Source: Planctomycetales bacterium (GTDB taxonomy: Bacteria; Planctomycetota; Planctomycetia; Isosphaerales; Isosphaeraceae). Taken from it: a stretch of 64,000 nucleotides of DNA. The notes beneath the pieces were generated by a model. The model worked only from the letters and a program-made list of their open reading frames with translations. It was not told where the DNA came from and searched no databases. The stretch lies in NCBI GenBank assembly GCA_027451885.1, contig DAIDHX010000146.1:1-64000 (forward strand), written 5' to 3'. Position 1 is the stretch's first letter. Each line of letters starts with the position of its first letter. The translations under genes were made by a program, and so were the position numbers. Below are positions 43,458 to 53,085 of the stretch, piece by piece.

Positions 43458-43480
43458 GCCCCGCGTCCGCTTCGCGGGGC
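43458..43480 (+). promoter_or_regulatory. intra-operon hairpin between rplW and rplB
   Basis: GCCCCGCG (43458-43465) and CGCGGGGC (43473-43480) form a perfect 8-bp stem with a 7-nt loop, 12 nt after the rplW stop. TTCTGAG follows instead of a T-run, so read-through is likely. It may be a processing or pausing site. Confidence 0.45.
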
Positions 43481-43527
43481 TTCTGAGATTGGCCGTGGGC
43501 GTCTGAGCCTGGCAAAGGAACCGTTCG

Positions 43528-44388
43528 ATGGGAATCAGAACCTATAAACCAACGAGTGCTGGCCGCCGCAATGCGTCGGTGAGTGACTTCTCTGAGCTGA
43601 CCGACAGGAACAAGAAGCCCGAGAAGTCGCTCACGGAACCACTCCGTAAGACGGGCGGTCGCAACAACCAGGGTTTCATCACGTCCCGACACCGTGGTGG
43701 CGGCCACAAGCGGATGTACCGGGTCATCGACTGGAAGCGGAACGACCACGACGGCCACACAGCGGAGGTCACTCATATCGAGTACGACCCCAATCGTTCG
43801 GCCCGGATCGCGCTTGTGAAGTACGCGGACGGCGTGAAGCGCTACATCCTGGCCCCGGACGGCCTGAAGGCCGGCATGCTGGTTTCGAGCGGGCCTGAAG
43901 CCGAACCCAAGCTTGGTAACTGCCTGCCGCTGGCCAGGATCCCCACTGGTCTCTCGATTCACAATATTGAGATGCAGCCAGGCGGCGGCGGCAAGCTTTG
44001 CCGATCGGCGGGCGTGGCCGCGGTTCTCACCGCTCGCGAGGGTGAATGGGCGCAGATTACGTTGCCTTCGGGTGAAGTACGCCGTATTCCCGCGGCCTGC
44101 CGCGCCACGATTGGCATGGTGGGCAATCCGGATCACATGAACGTCCGTCTTGGCAAGGCCGGCCGTTCCCGTTGGCTGGGTATCCGGCCTCATGTTCGCG
44201 GCGTGGCCATGAACCCCGTCGACCATCCGATGGGTGGTGGTGAAGGGCGGACCTCCGGTGGCCGGCATCCGTGCTCCCCAACCGGCAAGCTCGCCAAGGG
44301 TGGCAAGACACGTCGGCCGCGGAAGCCTTCGAACAAGGCCATCATTCGTCGCCGTCGCAGCGTCCGTTACGGCCAGCTCAAGATCTGA
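43528..44388 (+). CDS. rplB: 50S ribosomal protein L2
   Basis: A 286-residue protein needed for subunit association and peptidyl transfer. Recognised by [49 protein letters not shown] and the near-universal [17 protein letters not shown], which contains the essential His. Ends with the basic tail [13 protein letters not shown]. Normal length and position. Confidence 0.97.
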   Translation: MGIRTYKPTSAGRRNASVSDFSELTDRNKKPEKSLTEPLRKTGGRNNQGFITSRHRGGGHKRMYRVIDWKRNDHDGHTAEVTHIEYDPNRSARIALVKYADGVKRYILAPDGLKAGMLVSSGPEAEPKLGNCLPLARIPTGLSIHNIEMQPGGGGKLCRSAGVAAVLTAREGEWAQITLPSGEVRRIPAACRATIGMVGNPDHMNVRLGKAGRSRWLGIRPHVRGVAMNPVDHPMGGGEGRTSGGRHPCSPTGKLAKGGKTRRPRKPSNKAIIRRRRSVRYGQLKI

Positions 44389-44474
44389 TTTCTCACGCAA
44401 ACGGCATCCTTCCGGCGGTACGGAAGGACGCGGCATGATTATCGCGGTTTCGCGAGGACAGGGTAGGACGAGTC

Positions 44475-44756
44475 ATGGGACGTTCGCTCAAAAAAGGACC
44501 TTACGTCGTCGATCGGCTGCTCGAGAAAGTCGCGCGGGCCGAGGCGAGCGGCAACCGTGAGCCGATCAAGACCTGGGCGCGCGCCTGCACGATCGTCCCG
44601 GAATTCATCGGCAAACATTTCGCCATCCACAACGGGCGGAATTTCATCAAGCTCTACGTGACGGAAGACATGGTCGGGCACAAACTCGGCGAATTTGCCC
44701 CCACGCGGACATTCCGAATCCACGGCGGCAAGGCCGCCAAGGCATCCAAGAAGTAA
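44475..44756 (+). CDS. rpsS: 30S ribosomal protein S19
   Basis: A 93-residue small-subunit head protein. It begins [19 protein letters not shown] and contains SCTIVPEF-type sequence ([18 protein letters not shown]) and [17 protein letters not shown]. Length is typical. Gaps of 86 and 101 nt to rplB and rplV are long for this operon. Confidence 0.97.
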   Translation: MGRSLKKGPYVVDRLLEKVARAEASGNREPIKTWARACTIVPEFIGKHFAIHNGRNFIKLYVTEDMVGHKLGEFAPTRTFRIHGGKAAKASKK

Positions 44757-44857
44757 GGCGCTTGATGGTTCAGCGCCACGGTTGCAGTGGTGCTGCCATT
44801 ACCCGTTTGAATCACGTGTGATCGATCGCGGCGATCGGTCTTTCCGAGGTCTGGGTC

Positions 44858-45244
44858 ATGAATTTGAATCCTCAATACCAAGCTAGCCACCGATTCGCGC
44901 GGATCTCGGTTCGCAAGGTTCGGCCGCTGCTCGACCTGATCCGCGGCAGCTTTGCCGAGGACGCACTCAACCGGCTCAAGTACATGCCGCACCGGGGCGC
45001 ACGGCTGGTGGAGCAGGTGCTGAGAAGTGCAATGGCCAACGCCGAGGATCAGCAGGTGCGCGACGTCGGTGATCTCATGGTCGTCGATGCGCGTGGCGAT
45101 GGCGGCCCCATGGCCAAGCGTCTGATGCCGCGGGCGCGCGGCATGGCCTATTTGATCCGCAGGCGGACCGCACACATTTCGATCGGCCTGGCGGAGGTGA
45201 ACAACGACTTCGCAAATCAGGACAACGAAGATAACGAGGACTGA
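44858..45244 (+). CDS. rplV: 50S ribosomal protein L22
   Basis: A 128-residue exit-tunnel protein. Conserved helix FARISVRKVRPLLDLIRG, then MANAEDQQVRDVGDLMVVDA, and the beta-hairpin tip region KRLMPRARGMAYLIRRRTAHISI. The last residues form an acidic tail (NQDNEDNED) not usual for L22. The ATG is set by the start of homology. Confidence 0.95.
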   Translation: MNLNPQYQASHRFARISVRKVRPLLDLIRGSFAEDALNRLKYMPHRGARLVEQVLRSAMANAEDQQVRDVGDLMVVDARGDGGPMAKRLMPRARGMAYLIRRRTAHISIGLAEVNNDFANQDNEDNED

Positions 45245-45329
45245 ACAAGCTCCCCAGCCGTGAACTGGGGCCGGTCGCCGCCGGCGGCCATGACGCGAGC
45301 GACCAATCGAACACAGGACTTCGACGCCT

Positions 45330-46031
45330 ATGGGCCAAAAAATTAGACCAACCGGGTTCCGCGTGGGCGTGATGGAGGACCATCGTAGCCGGTGGTTCGC
45401 CTCCAAGCACGAATTCAGCGACCTTCTGGTCGAGGATTTCAAAATCCGCCAGGCGATCAAGAAGCAGCATGCTTCCGCGCGGATTCCCAAGATTGAGATC
45501 GAGCGCACACGCGACGCCGTGACGGTGCTGCTTTCGACCGCGCGCCCCGGGGCCATCATTGGCCGCAAGGGCGCTGAGGTCGACGTGCTCCAGAAGGAGC
45601 TTCAGGCCCTCACCGGCCGTCGCATCGAAATCAAAATCGTCGAGGTCACCCGTCCCGACCTCGACGCCCAGCTTATCAGCGAGAACATCGCCGAGCAGCT
45701 CCAGAAACGCTCGAGCTTTCGCCGCACGATGAAGCGGGCGATTGACGAGACGATGGAGGGCGGAGCGAAAGGTGTCAAGATCCAGCTCTCCGGGCGCCTT
45801 GGCGGCGCGGAGATGTCGCGGACCGAATCGGCCGCTGCCGGCTCGGTTCCATTGTCTACCCTGCGGGCGAAGATCGATTACGGCTTCGCCGAGGCAAGCA
45901 CGGCCCAGGGTAACATCGGCATCAAGGTCTGGGTCAACCAGGGCGACTATCTGAAGATGGAGGCCGGCGATGGCTCTGATGCCCAAACGGGTCAAGTACC
46001 GAAAAAGCCAAAAAGGCCGCGTAAAAGGTAA
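45330..46031 (+). CDS. rpsC: 30S ribosomal protein S3
   Basis: A 233-residue protein at the mRNA entry channel. It begins MGQKIRPTGFRVGV and has the KH domain with ARPGAIIGRKGAEVDVL and the C-terminal domain with GAKGVKIQLSGRLGGAEMSRTE and IKVWVNQGDY. The last 20 residues, a Lys/Pro/Arg-rich tail ending KKPKRPRKR, are encoded by bases that also encode the start of L16 in another frame. The overlap is 62 nt. Confidence 0.96.
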   Translation: MGQKIRPTGFRVGVMEDHRSRWFASKHEFSDLLVEDFKIRQAIKKQHASARIPKIEIERTRDAVTVLLSTARPGAIIGRKGAEVDVLQKELQALTGRRIEIKIVEVTRPDLDAQLISENIAEQLQKRSSFRRTMKRAIDETMEGGAKGVKIQLSGRLGGAEMSRTESAAAGSVPLSTLRAKIDYGFAEASTAQGNIGIKVWVNQGDYLKMEAGDGSDAQTGQVPKKPKRPRKR

Positions 46032-46389
46032 CGCCACCCGGGGAAACTACGTCTCCTTCGGCGACTATGGTCTGCAGACGCTCGAATCTGGAAAGATCAG
46101 CGCACAGACCATCGAGGCTGGCCGTGTGGTGGCCAGCCAGGCGGTGAAGGGGGGCGGAAAAATCTACATTCGGATTTTCCCGCACAAGAGCGTTACGGCC
46201 ATTCCGGCCGAGACGCGAATGGGTAAGGGAAAGGGTGAAGTCGAGTACTGGGCAGCCGTCGTTCGGCCCGGCACCATTCTCTATGAAGTGAGTGGGCTTT
46301 CGGAAGAAGCCGCCCGCGAGATGTTTGCTCGCGTCGCCCACAAAATGCCGGTTACGTGCCGTTTTGTCACCCGCCGGCCCACGATCTAG
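45970..46389 (+). CDS. rplP: 50S ribosomal protein L16
   Basis: A 139-residue protein near the A site. It begins [20 protein letters not shown], the conserved L16 N-terminus, so this start inside rpsC is credible; the second Met (45979) is a possible alternative. Further hallmarks are [30 protein letters not shown] (allowing for length) and [18 protein letters not shown]. Its start overlaps rpsC by 62 nt out of frame, which implies internal initiation or coupling with S3 termination. Confidence 0.96.
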   Translation: MALMPKRVKYRKSQKGRVKGNATRGNYVSFGDYGLQTLESGKISAQTIEAGRVVASQAVKGGGKIYIRIFPHKSVTAIPAETRMGKGKGEVEYWAAVVRPGTILYEVSGLSEEAAREMFARVAHKMPVTCRFVTRRPTI

Positions 46390-46400
46390 GAGTTAGCGAG

Positions 46401-46622
46401 ATGTCGAAGCCTGCGGAGCTCCGCGAACAATCCGACGAACAGCTCGAGATCTTGCTCCAGGAGGTCCAGCAGAACCTGTTCCGGCTGCGTCTTCAGAGCG
46501 AAACCGAGCGTCTCGAGGCGCCGAGCGAAATCGTGAAGGCCAAGCGTGAAATTGCTCGCGTCAAGACCATCCTACGGCAGCGGGTCCTCGAGCGTGAGCG
46601 GGCCGCGGCCATTGCGAAGTGA
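46401..46622 (+). CDS. rpmC: 50S ribosomal protein L29
   Basis: A 73-residue helical hairpin protein beside the exit tunnel. Conserved parts are ELREQSDEQLEILLQEVQQN and REIARVKTILRQR. AGGAG lies 9 nt before the ATG, 11 nt after the rplP stop. Slightly longer than E. coli L29 (63). Confidence 0.94.
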   Translation: MSKPAELREQSDEQLEILLQEVQQNLFRLRLQSETERLEAPSEIVKAKREIARVKTILRQRVLERERAAAIAK

Positions 46623-46719
46623 CGTCACTCGAGGAGTGATCTCAAAGGGGCCGCGAGCAGGCGCGGCGGGCGGCTCAATCCGAATCCGAGGCGACAACGC
46701 GTTCTACCCGAGAAACGAA

Positions 46720-47037
46720 ATGACTGAGTCCACAAGCACAAAACCGGCCGCTCGCGGCCGCCGCAAGACTGAGATCGGTGTGGTCGCCTCCGACAAGATG
46801 ACCAAGACGCGCCGCGTGGTGGTCGAGCGCCTGGTGCCTCATCCCAAATACGGCAAGCTTCTCAAGCGCAGGACCGTGTGCCACGCCCACGACGAGGAGA
46901 ACATCTCGCGCAAGGGGGATCTCGTCGAGATCATGGAAACGCGGCCGCTCTCTCGCCTCAAGCGTTGGCGCATTACCCGGATCGTCCGCCCTGGCGCCCA
47001 GCAGGCGCTCGCTGGCGAGGATGAGGCCGCCAAGTAA
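46720..47037 (+). CDS. rpsQ: 30S ribosomal protein S17
   Basis: A 105-residue 16S rRNA-binding protein. Recognised by GVVASDKMTKTRRVVVERL, HPKYGKLLKRR and CHAHDEENISRKGDLVEIMETRPLS (shown in full order, family signature). It has a 15-residue N-terminal extension rich in Thr/Ser/Lys. The ribosome binding site is weak, so the exact start is less certain than the gene. Confidence 0.94.
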   Translation: MTESTSTKPAARGRRKTEIGVVASDKMTKTRRVVVERLVPHPKYGKLLKRRTVCHAHDEENISRKGDLVEIMETRPLSRLKRWRITRIVRPGAQQALAGEDEAAK

Positions 47038-47089
47038 GTACAGCACGTGGCCGATGGCCGCGATTGATTGAAAGAGAGGCGAATTCGCC

Positions 47090-47470
47090 ATGATCCAGAT
47101 GCAGACGCGGCTCGATGTGGCCGACAACACAGGCGCGAAGGAAGTGATGTGCATCAAGGTGCTGGGCGGCAGCGCATCACGCTACAAGCGGCGCGTGGCT
47201 GGCATCGGCGACACCATCATCGCCAGCGTCAAGAAGGCGAGCCCCGGCGGCGACGTCAAGGCCGGTGATGTGGTTCGTTGCGTTGTGGTGCGGACCCGCA
47301 ACCAGACGCGCCGCGGCGACGGTTCTTATGTCAAATTCGACCGGAACGCCGTGGTGCTGATCGACAATGAAAAGAATCCCCGCGGGACTCGCATCTTCGG
47401 CGCCATCGCCCGCGAGCTCCGCGACCGCCAGTTCATGAAAATCATCAGCCTCGCAGCCGAGGTGGTTTGA
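47090..47470 (+). CDS. rplN: 50S ribosomal protein L14
   Basis: A 126-residue intersubunit-bridge protein. It begins [21 protein letters not shown] and has [20 protein letters not shown] and [17 protein letters not shown]. Compared with the usual 122 residues it has a small insertion. GAGAGG is upstream of the ATG. Confidence 0.96.
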   Translation: MIQMQTRLDVADNTGAKEVMCIKVLGGSASRYKRRVAGIGDTIIASVKKASPGGDVKAGDVVRCVVVRTRNQTRRGDGSYVKFDRNAVVLIDNEKNPRGTRIFGAIARELRDRQFMKIISLAAEVV

Positions 47471-47516
47471 AGCGACGAGGTCTTCCCACGCCGGCCTTGA
47501 TCCCGGAACGAGACGT

Positions 47517-47900
47517 ATGAACATTCGCAAAGACGACCAGGTGGAAGTGATCGCCGGCGACGATCGCGGCGAGCCCTCGAACCGCCGTATCGCCAAGGTA
47601 CTGCGGGTGATTCCCGAGCGCGGCAAGATCGTCGTCGAAGGGATCAACCGGGTGTACAAGCACATGCGCCCGAGTCAGAAGAATCCGAGCGGCGGCCGGC
47701 TGTCGAAGGAAATGCCGATCGACGTTTCGAATGTGCTGCTTGTGTGCCCCAAGTGCAGCCGCGGCGTCCGGGTGGGCCGCCGGTTCACCACCGAAGGCTA
47801 CAAGGAGCGTTACTGCAAGGTCTGCGGTACGGGGCTTGGAAACCTGGGCCCGAAGAAGCCAACGCACGCCGCCCGTGCCAAGGCCGCCAAGACGTCCTGA
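47517..47900 (+). CDS. rplX: 50S ribosomal protein L24 with C-terminal zinc motif
   Basis: A 127-residue assembly-initiator protein. The KOW motif starts [17 protein letters not shown] and continues [17 protein letters not shown], followed by [13 protein letters not shown]. The C-terminal part carries four Cys in two CxxC pairs (C77, C80, C100, C103), which should bind zinc. Gly/Lys of the usual GxDKG loop is replaced by DDRGE. Otherwise normal. Confidence 0.94.
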   Translation: MNIRKDDQVEVIAGDDRGEPSNRRIAKVLRVIPERGKIVVEGINRVYKHMRPSQKNPSGGRLSKEMPIDVSNVLLVCPKCSRGVRVGRRFTTEGYKERYCKVCGTGLGNLGPKKPTHAARAKAAKTS

Positions 47901-47967
47901 TTCCCCTAACCTGAACTCAACCCAGGATCGTCCTGGAACGCCAGCTCGGTCGCGAGGTACGAGAGCC

Positions 47968-48522
47968 ATGGCCCGATTATACGATACATACAAGAAGGAC
48001 ATCGCCAAGGCGATGGCCGCCAAGTACAACCTGACGAACCCGATGGCGATCCCCAAGCTCTCGAAGATCGTGGTGAACATGGGCGTCGGCCGCGCCACGC
48101 AGGACAAGGCCGTGCTCGAGGCCGCGGTCGAGACCTTGAGCCGGATCACCGGGCAGAAGCCGTTAGTGACCAAGGCCAAGACGTCGGTCTCCAGCTTCCG
48201 TCTTCGCGAGGGGAACGACATTGGCTGCAAGGTCACCCTGCGCGGGCGGCGGATGTATGAGTTTCTCGACCGCCTGATTTCGATCGCCTTGCCGCGTATT
48301 CGCGATTTTCGCGGAGTGAACCCGAACAGCTTCGACGGCCACGGCAATTACAGCCTGGGCATGGCCGAGCAGGTGGTTTTTCCCGAGATCGACGCCGACA
48401 GGATCCAGCATACGCAGGGCATGGATATCACGATCGTCACGACGGCCGCGAGCGATGAGCAGGCCCGTGAACTTTTGAAGGCCTTCGGCATGCCGTTCCG
48501 GCAACCGGCCAAGGCCAGCTAA
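47968..48522 (+). CDS. rplE: 50S ribosomal protein L5
   Basis: A 184-residue 5S rRNA-binding protein. Hallmarks: [49 protein letters not shown] and [20 protein letters not shown], ending [22 protein letters not shown] 47968 is set by homology; the frame runs further upstream inside rplX territory but without L5 sequence. Confidence 0.96.
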   Translation: MARLYDTYKKDIAKAMAAKYNLTNPMAIPKLSKIVVNMGVGRATQDKAVLEAAVETLSRITGQKPLVTKAKTSVSSFRLREGNDIGCKVTLRGRRMYEFLDRLISIALPRIRDFRGVNPNSFDGHGNYSLGMAEQVVFPEIDADRIQHTQGMDITIVTTAASDEQARELLKAFGMPFRQPAKAS

Positions 48523-48597
48523 GACAACGTTCAAGGAGGCGCCGGGGGCGCAGTCAAGATAAACGAGATCCGTCGCGAATCCTGGTGAGCAATCGCA

Positions 48598-48792
48598 ATG
48601 TCGACGAAAGCCCAGAAGCTGAAATCCGAGATCCCGATCAAGGATCTCAAGTTCCCTGTGCGGCACCGCAATCGCTGCAAGTTGTGCGGCCGCCCTCGCG
48701 GTTACTATCGCAAATTCGGCATCTGCCGGATCTGCTTCCGAAATCTGGCCAGCCGCGGCCTGATTCCCGGAGTCAAGAAGTCGAGCTGGTGA
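48598..48792 (+). CDS. rpsN: 30S ribosomal protein S14, zinc-binding type Z
   Basis: A 64-residue short, zinc-containing S14. The two CxxC pairs are C27/C30 ([10 protein letters not shown]) and C43/C46 ([10 protein letters not shown]), and the C-terminus [11 protein letters not shown] is diagnostic. The zinc form (C+) contrasts with the longer zinc-free paralogue some bacteria use under zinc limitation. A 178-nt spacer to rpsH follows. Confidence 0.95.
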   Translation: MSTKAQKLKSEIPIKDLKFPVRHRNRCKLCGRPRGYYRKFGICRICFRNLASRGLIPGVKKSSW

Positions 48793-48798
48793 CGGCTA

Positions 48799-48819
48799 GG
48801 CCGCTCTGGAAACGCGGCC
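48799..48819 (+). promoter_or_regulatory. intra-operon hairpin between rpsN and rpsH
   Basis: GGCCGC (48799-48804) and GCGGCC (48814-48819) form a 6-bp GC stem with a 9-nt loop, 6 nt after the rpsN stop. No T-run follows. The spacer to rpsH (178 nt) is the second longest in the operon and otherwise featureless. Confidence 0.35.
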
Positions 48820-48970
48820 AGATTTCCCAAACACGGCCCCAGGCGCGACGTCTGGTGCTTGAACGAACGCGATCACGCACGAACATACACCGCCGCCCCG
48901 ACGAAGTCGAAACCGAAGCGTCCGACCTCGGCTTCGTGACCCGCGACGGATCTTGAAGGCTGGTTCGCCC

Positions 48971-49366
48971 ATGATGACCGACCCGATCGCCGATATGCTG
49001 ACCCGGATCCGCAACGCCGTCCGTATCGAGCGGACCGTCCTCGAGATGCCCGCGTCGATCATGCGCAAGGGGATCGCCCAGGTCCTCAAGGAAGAGGGCT
49101 ATATCTGGGACTTCGAGGAGATCGACACCGTCCCCAGCAAAACGCTCCGGCTGCACATGAAGTACGGTCCGAACGGCGAGCGATTGATCACGCGAATCGA
49201 CCGCATCAGCAAGCCTGGGCGTCGGGTCTACAAGGGCTATCGTGACCTCAAGCCGGTGCTGGGGGGGCTGGGTATCCAGATTCTCTCCACGCCCAGGGGC
49301 GTGATCAGCGACCGCCGCGCTCGCGTTGAGAAGGTGGGCGGCGAGGTACTGGCCCTGGTTCAGTGA
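48971..49366 (+). CDS. rpsH: 30S ribosomal protein S8
   Basis: A 131-residue 16S rRNA central-domain protein. It begins MMTDPIADMLTRIRNA and has KKGIAQVLKEEGYI-type sequence (MRKGIAQVLKEEGYIWDF), RISKPGRRVYKGYRDL and the C-terminal ILSTPRGVISDRRAR. In E. coli S8 represses the spc operon. The second Met is an alternative start. Confidence 0.95.
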   Translation: MMTDPIADMLTRIRNAVRIERTVLEMPASIMRKGIAQVLKEEGYIWDFEEIDTVPSKTLRLHMKYGPNGERLITRIDRISKPGRRVYKGYRDLKPVLGGLGIQILSTPRGVISDRRARVEKVGGEVLALVQ

Positions 49367-49407
49367 ACCGGGTTTTCAAGACACAAACGCAAGAAGGTCA
49401 AGCCGCC

Positions 49408-49959
49408 ATGTCCCGAATCGGTCGAAAACCGGTGGTCGTGCCTCCGGCCGTCAAGGTCTCGATCGCCGACAAGACGATCCAGATTGAAGGTCCGAAGGGT
49501 AAGCTCAGCTATACTCATCGCCCTGAGATCGGCGTCGCCTACGAAGCGTCCGCCGGCCAGATTATCATTACCCGCAGCGATGATGAGCGTCAAAACCGGG
49601 CGCTGCACGGCCTCACCCGCAGCCTCGTGGCGAACATGGTCCAGGGCGTCACGACGGGCTATGCCAAGAAGCTCGAAATCGTGGGGGTGGGTTATCAGGC
49701 CCAGCTCAAGAAGGCGAATACAGTCGCGCTCCAGGTTGGTTATGCCAACCAGGTGGTCCTGGAAGCCCCCGCGGGGGTGAGTGTTACTGTCCCCGACCCG
49801 ACGCACATCGTGATCACCGGCGCGGACAAGCAGGCGGTCGGTCAGTTCGCGGCCGTGGTTCGCAAGGTGCGTCCGCCCGAACCCTACAAGGGCAAGGGAA
49901 TCCGCTACGAGGGTGAGGTTGTCCGCAAGAAGGCCGGTAAGGCGTTTGGCTCCAAGTGA
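49408..49959 (+). CDS. rplF: 50S ribosomal protein L6
   Basis: A 183-residue protein near the factor-binding site. It begins MSRIGRKPVVVPPAVKVSI; LHGLTRSLVANMVQGVTTGY and the C-terminal VVRKVRPPEPYKGKGIRYEGE are typical. AGAAGG lies about 10 nt before the ATG. Confidence 0.96.
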   Translation: MSRIGRKPVVVPPAVKVSIADKTIQIEGPKGKLSYTHRPEIGVAYEASAGQIIITRSDDERQNRALHGLTRSLVANMVQGVTTGYAKKLEIVGVGYQAQLKKANTVALQVGYANQVVLEAPAGVSVTVPDPTHIVITGADKQAVGQFAAVVRKVRPPEPYKGKGIRYEGEVVRKKAGKAFGSK

Positions 49960-50023
49960 TCCGTTCAATCGGGATCGAGCCGCGTAAGGACGCGAGCTTG
50001 ATCCCGAAGTCGAGGTTGGTCCC

Positions 50024-50401
50024 GTGAATATCGCCAATCAGCAACGGCTTGTGCAAACTCGTAGGCGCCGGCGTGCCCACCGGGTGCGCAACCGCGTCAT
50101 CGGAACTCCTGAACGGCCGCGGCTGGCCGTCTTCCGGAGCTCCAAGCACATTTATGCCCAGATGATCGACGACCACGCCGGCAAGACGTTGGTTTCGGCC
50201 AGTACGCGCGACCCGGAAATCCGTTCACAGGTGGCCTATGGCGGTAACAAGGCCGCCGCCACGATTGTGGGCCGGGTCGTGGCAGAACGTGCCCGAACAG
50301 CCGGCATTGACAAGATTTGCTTCGACCGCCGAAGCTACAAGTATCATGGCCGGGTGGCAGCGCTCGCCGACGCGGCGCGCGAGGCCGGACTCTCATTCTG
50401 A
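50024..50401 (+). CDS. rplR: 50S ribosomal protein L18
   Basis: A 125-residue 5S rRNA-binding protein. Conserved parts: [34 protein letters not shown], and the C-terminus [23 protein letters not shown] start; GAGG lies about 10 nt upstream. Confidence 0.95.
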   Translation: MNIANQQRLVQTRRRRRAHRVRNRVIGTPERPRLAVFRSSKHIYAQMIDDHAGKTLVSASTRDPEIRSQVAYGGNKAAATIVGRVVAERARTAGIDKICFDRRSYKYHGRVAALADAAREAGLSF

Positions 50402-50491
50402 TTCCAATGGGCTCGGGCGCTTCACGGCGGCGAGCCTCAACCGGTTCTTTCATCGGCGAGGGCGGATTCCGAGTCCGCGAGGAGTGGTTTC

Positions 50492-51001
50492 GTGGCAGGC
50501 GAATCTCGAGAGCGCGACCGGGACCGCGGCGGCGACCGTGGCGGCTGGACAGAGAGCGTAGTGTCAATCCGCCGCTGCGCCGCGGTCGTCAAGGGCGGCC
50601 GTCGGTTCAGCTTTAACGCGCTTGTGGTGGTCGGCAACGGCCAGGGTCAAGTCGGCTGGGGTTACGGCAAGGCGAACGAAGTCCCCCCCGCCGTTGAGAA
50701 GGGCGTCAAGGACGCTCAGAAGCAAATCAACCGCGTGAACCTCAAGGGAACCACCATCCCGCACGCGGTGATTGGCCGTCATGGAGCAGCGCGGGTGTTG
50801 CTCATGCCTGCAAGCCCCGGCACGGGTGTCATCGCCGGCGGTGCGGTTCGCGCAGTCCTGCAGGCCGCCGGCGTGAAGGATATCCTGACCAAGAGCTTCG
50901 GCTCAAATAACAAACTGAACCTGGTCAAGGCAGCCGTCAACGCCATGACCCAACTGCGCACGAAAGACGAGATCGCTCGTCTGCGAGGAGTGGATCTCTA
51001 A
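50492..51001 (+). CDS. rpsE: 30S ribosomal protein S5
   Basis: A 169-residue protein of the decoding region. RNA-binding domain: [37 protein letters not shown]-terminal domain: [20 protein letters not shown]. An Arg/Asp/Gly-rich N-terminal extension precedes it. GTG start with GAGGAG upstream. Its stop TAA shares one base with the rplO ATG (TAATG), leaving no room for rpmD (L30). Confidence 0.95.
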   Translation: MAGESRERDRDRGGDRGGWTESVVSIRRCAAVVKGGRRFSFNALVVVGNGQGQVGWGYGKANEVPPAVEKGVKDAQKQINRVNLKGTTIPHAVIGRHGAARVLLMPASPGTGVIAGGAVRAVLQAAGVKDILTKSFGSNNKLNLVKAAVNAMTQLRTKDEIARLRGVDL

Positions 51002-51498
51002 TGCAATTGCACGACGTCCACCAGGGGATTCACAAAAACAAAAAGCGCAAGCGCGTGGGCCGCGGTACCGGCTCGGGCCATGGCAAGACCTCCTCGAAGG
51101 GTCACAAGGGCCATTCGTCGCGCCAGGGCTTCAAACTGAGTCCGATCTTCGAAGGCGGCCAGATGCCCCTGGCACGCCGAGTACCCAAGCGCGGGTTCTT
51201 CAATGGTGCCTTCAAGAAGCACTACGCCATCGTGAACCTGGGCGATCTTGACGCCAAGTTCGATCCCGGCGCAGTGGTCGACGAACGGGCGCTCCGTGAA
51301 TCTGGTCTCGTCAAGGGCCAGGAGTTCGACGGCATCAAGATCCTTGGCGATGGCGAAATCGCCAAGCCGCTCGAGATCCACGCCACCAAGTTCAGCGGGC
51401 CCGCCGCCGCCAAGATTGTCGCCGCCGGCGGCAAGGCGATCGTCGTTCCCTACAAGCCACATGCGGTCCGGCTCGGCGACAAGGCCGAGGCCAAGTAA
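51001..51498 (+). CDS. rplO: 50S ribosomal protein L15
   Basis: A 165-residue late-assembly protein. The Gly-rich N-terminus contains KKRKRVGRGTGSGHGKTSSK and GGQMPLARRVPKRGF; the C-terminal domain has the VDERALRESGLVKG and ATKFSGPAAAKIVAAGGK segments. Translationally coupled to rpsE by the one-base overlap. Confidence 0.95.
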   Translation: MQLHDVHQGIHKNKKRKRVGRGTGSGHGKTSSKGHKGHSSRQGFKLSPIFEGGQMPLARRVPKRGFFNGAFKKHYAIVNLGDLDAKFDPGAVVDERALRESGLVKGQEFDGIKILGDGEIAKPLEIHATKFSGPAAAKIVAAGGKAIVVPYKPHAVRLGDKAEAK

Positions 51499-51634
51499 AC
51501 CGCGCCAGAGCGAAGAAGCAACAGCCGGCCGTCCATTGTCTCTGAGACCGCGTGGGCGTCCGGCTGCTCCAACCTCGGCCCCGCTGCACTCGACCAGGAC
51601 GGCCCGCTGACCGAGACCCACGAGGAGATCGCGC

Positions 51635-53008
51635 GTGGATAAACTGATCACGATCTTCAAGATCCCTGACCTGCGGCGGAAGATTCTCTTCACCGCCGCG
51701 CTGCTCGCAATCTATCGCATCGGCTTTTACGTTCCCTTGCCGATCGTCAACCAGGCGCAACTCCGCAACTGGGAAGAGCAACAGTCGGGGAACGCGGCCG
51801 GAAAAATCTTCGGCACCGTGGCGATGTTCGGCGGCACCTCGATCGGCATGAGCACGATCTTCGGCCTGGGCATCATGCCCTACATCTCCGCTTCGATCAT
51901 CTTTCAGCTCCTTGGCAGCGTGATTCCCTCGCTCGAAGCCATGATGAAGGAGGGCGAGAGCGGGCGCAAACGCATAAACGAATATACACGTTATGCCACG
52001 GTCGCACTCTGCGCTGTCCAGAGCGCCTTCTGGGTGCGTTACATGATGAGCCCGCAGATGAACGTCGTCCTGCCAGACTATCGAGGCTTCTGGAACGGCT
52101 TCGTCTGCGTGTGCATCATGACCGCCGGCACGATCTTCCTGATGTGGATCGGCGAGCAGATTGACGAATACGGCATCGGCAACGGCATCAGCTTGCTCAT
52201 CATGGCCGGCATTCTGGCCCGGCTTCCCGTGGCGCTCAAGGGGCTATGGGACAATGCCACGCCTGAGCTCACACCTCCTTCCGGCAAGTACGGCATCACC
52301 ACGATCATCATGCTTGTGATTCTGTTCATAGCAGTTGTCGTCGGTGTCATAGCCATTACCGAAAGCCAACGACGCATTCCCACACAGTCAGCCAAGCATG
52401 TCCGGGGCCGAAGGGTCTTCGGCGGCACCAAGCAGTACCTGCCCCTCAAGGTCAATCAGGCTGGCGTCATGCCGATCATCTTCGCTTCGAGCTTGCTCAT
52501 CTTCCCCTCGTTCATCTTCGGGAACCTGGCGCAGCTCACTTCCAAACTCAGAGGCGAATCCTGGTCGATCGGCTCGATGTTCGCAGGCTTTATTGACGAA
52601 CTCTCGACCGCATTCCAGCGCCAGAGCTATATCTACACCGTCTGCTACATCATCCTGATCTACTTCTTCTGCTACTTCTGGACGGCCATCACCTTCAATC
52701 CCAAGGATATGGCCGACAATCTCAAGGACTACGGCAGCTTCATCCTCGGCTATCGACCTGGTCGCAGGACCGCGGATTACCTCGAGAAGGTGATGTTGCG
52801 GATCACATACGTCGGTGCTGCGTTTCTTTCACTCGTGGCAGTCATCCCGTCGATGGTTCAGCGCTACTTCGAAGTCGACTGGACCATCGCCCAGTTCCTG
52901 GGTGGTACTGGGCTCTTGATTGTGATCAGCGTCTGCCTTGACCTGGTCCAGAAGATTGATAGTCACCTTGTTATGCGCGACTACACCGGGCTTGTGAATC
53001 GACGATAG
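51635..53008 (+). CDS. secY: protein translocase channel subunit SecY
   Basis: A 457-residue ten-helix membrane channel of the Sec translocon. Recognised by the N-terminal RIGFYVPLPIV, the plug region with FGLGIMPYISASIIFQLL, RRIPTQSAKH-containing cytoplasmic loop, LKVNQAGVMPIIFASSLLIF and the C-terminal SPKDMADNL-like TFNPKDMADNLKDYGSFI followed by GYRPGRRTADYL. GTG start with GAGGAG at 6-7 nt. SecE and SecG are not in the window. map follows after 77 nt. Confidence 0.96.
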   Translation: MDKLITIFKIPDLRRKILFTAALLAIYRIGFYVPLPIVNQAQLRNWEEQQSGNAAGKIFGTVAMFGGTSIGMSTIFGLGIMPYISASIIFQLLGSVIPSLEAMMKEGESGRKRINEYTRYATVALCAVQSAFWVRYMMSPQMNVVLPDYRGFWNGFVCVCIMTAGTIFLMWIGEQIDEYGIGNGISLLIMAGILARLPVALKGLWDNATPELTPPSGKYGITTIIMLVILFIAVVVGVIAITESQRRIPTQSAKHVRGRRVFGGTKQYLPLKVNQAGVMPIIFASSLLIFPSFIFGNLAQLTSKLRGESWSIGSMFAGFIDELSTAFQRQSYIYTVCYIILIYFFCYFWTAITFNPKDMADNLKDYGSFILGYRPGRRTADYLEKVMLRITYVGAAFLSLVAVIPSMVQRYFEVDWTIAQFLGGTGLLIVISVCLDLVQKIDSHLVMRDYTGLVNRR

Positions 53009-53085
53009 GTAGCCTTGCCGCGCGTTATAAGGAATAATGAATCAAGGCACCTGGGATCTGAGCCTCGAGCCGGAGAAACCACGTC

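Noticed and set aside
42730-44436. 568-codon minus-strand frame opposite rplD, rplW and rplB
   Set aside because: Antisense shadow of highly conserved ribosomal genes.
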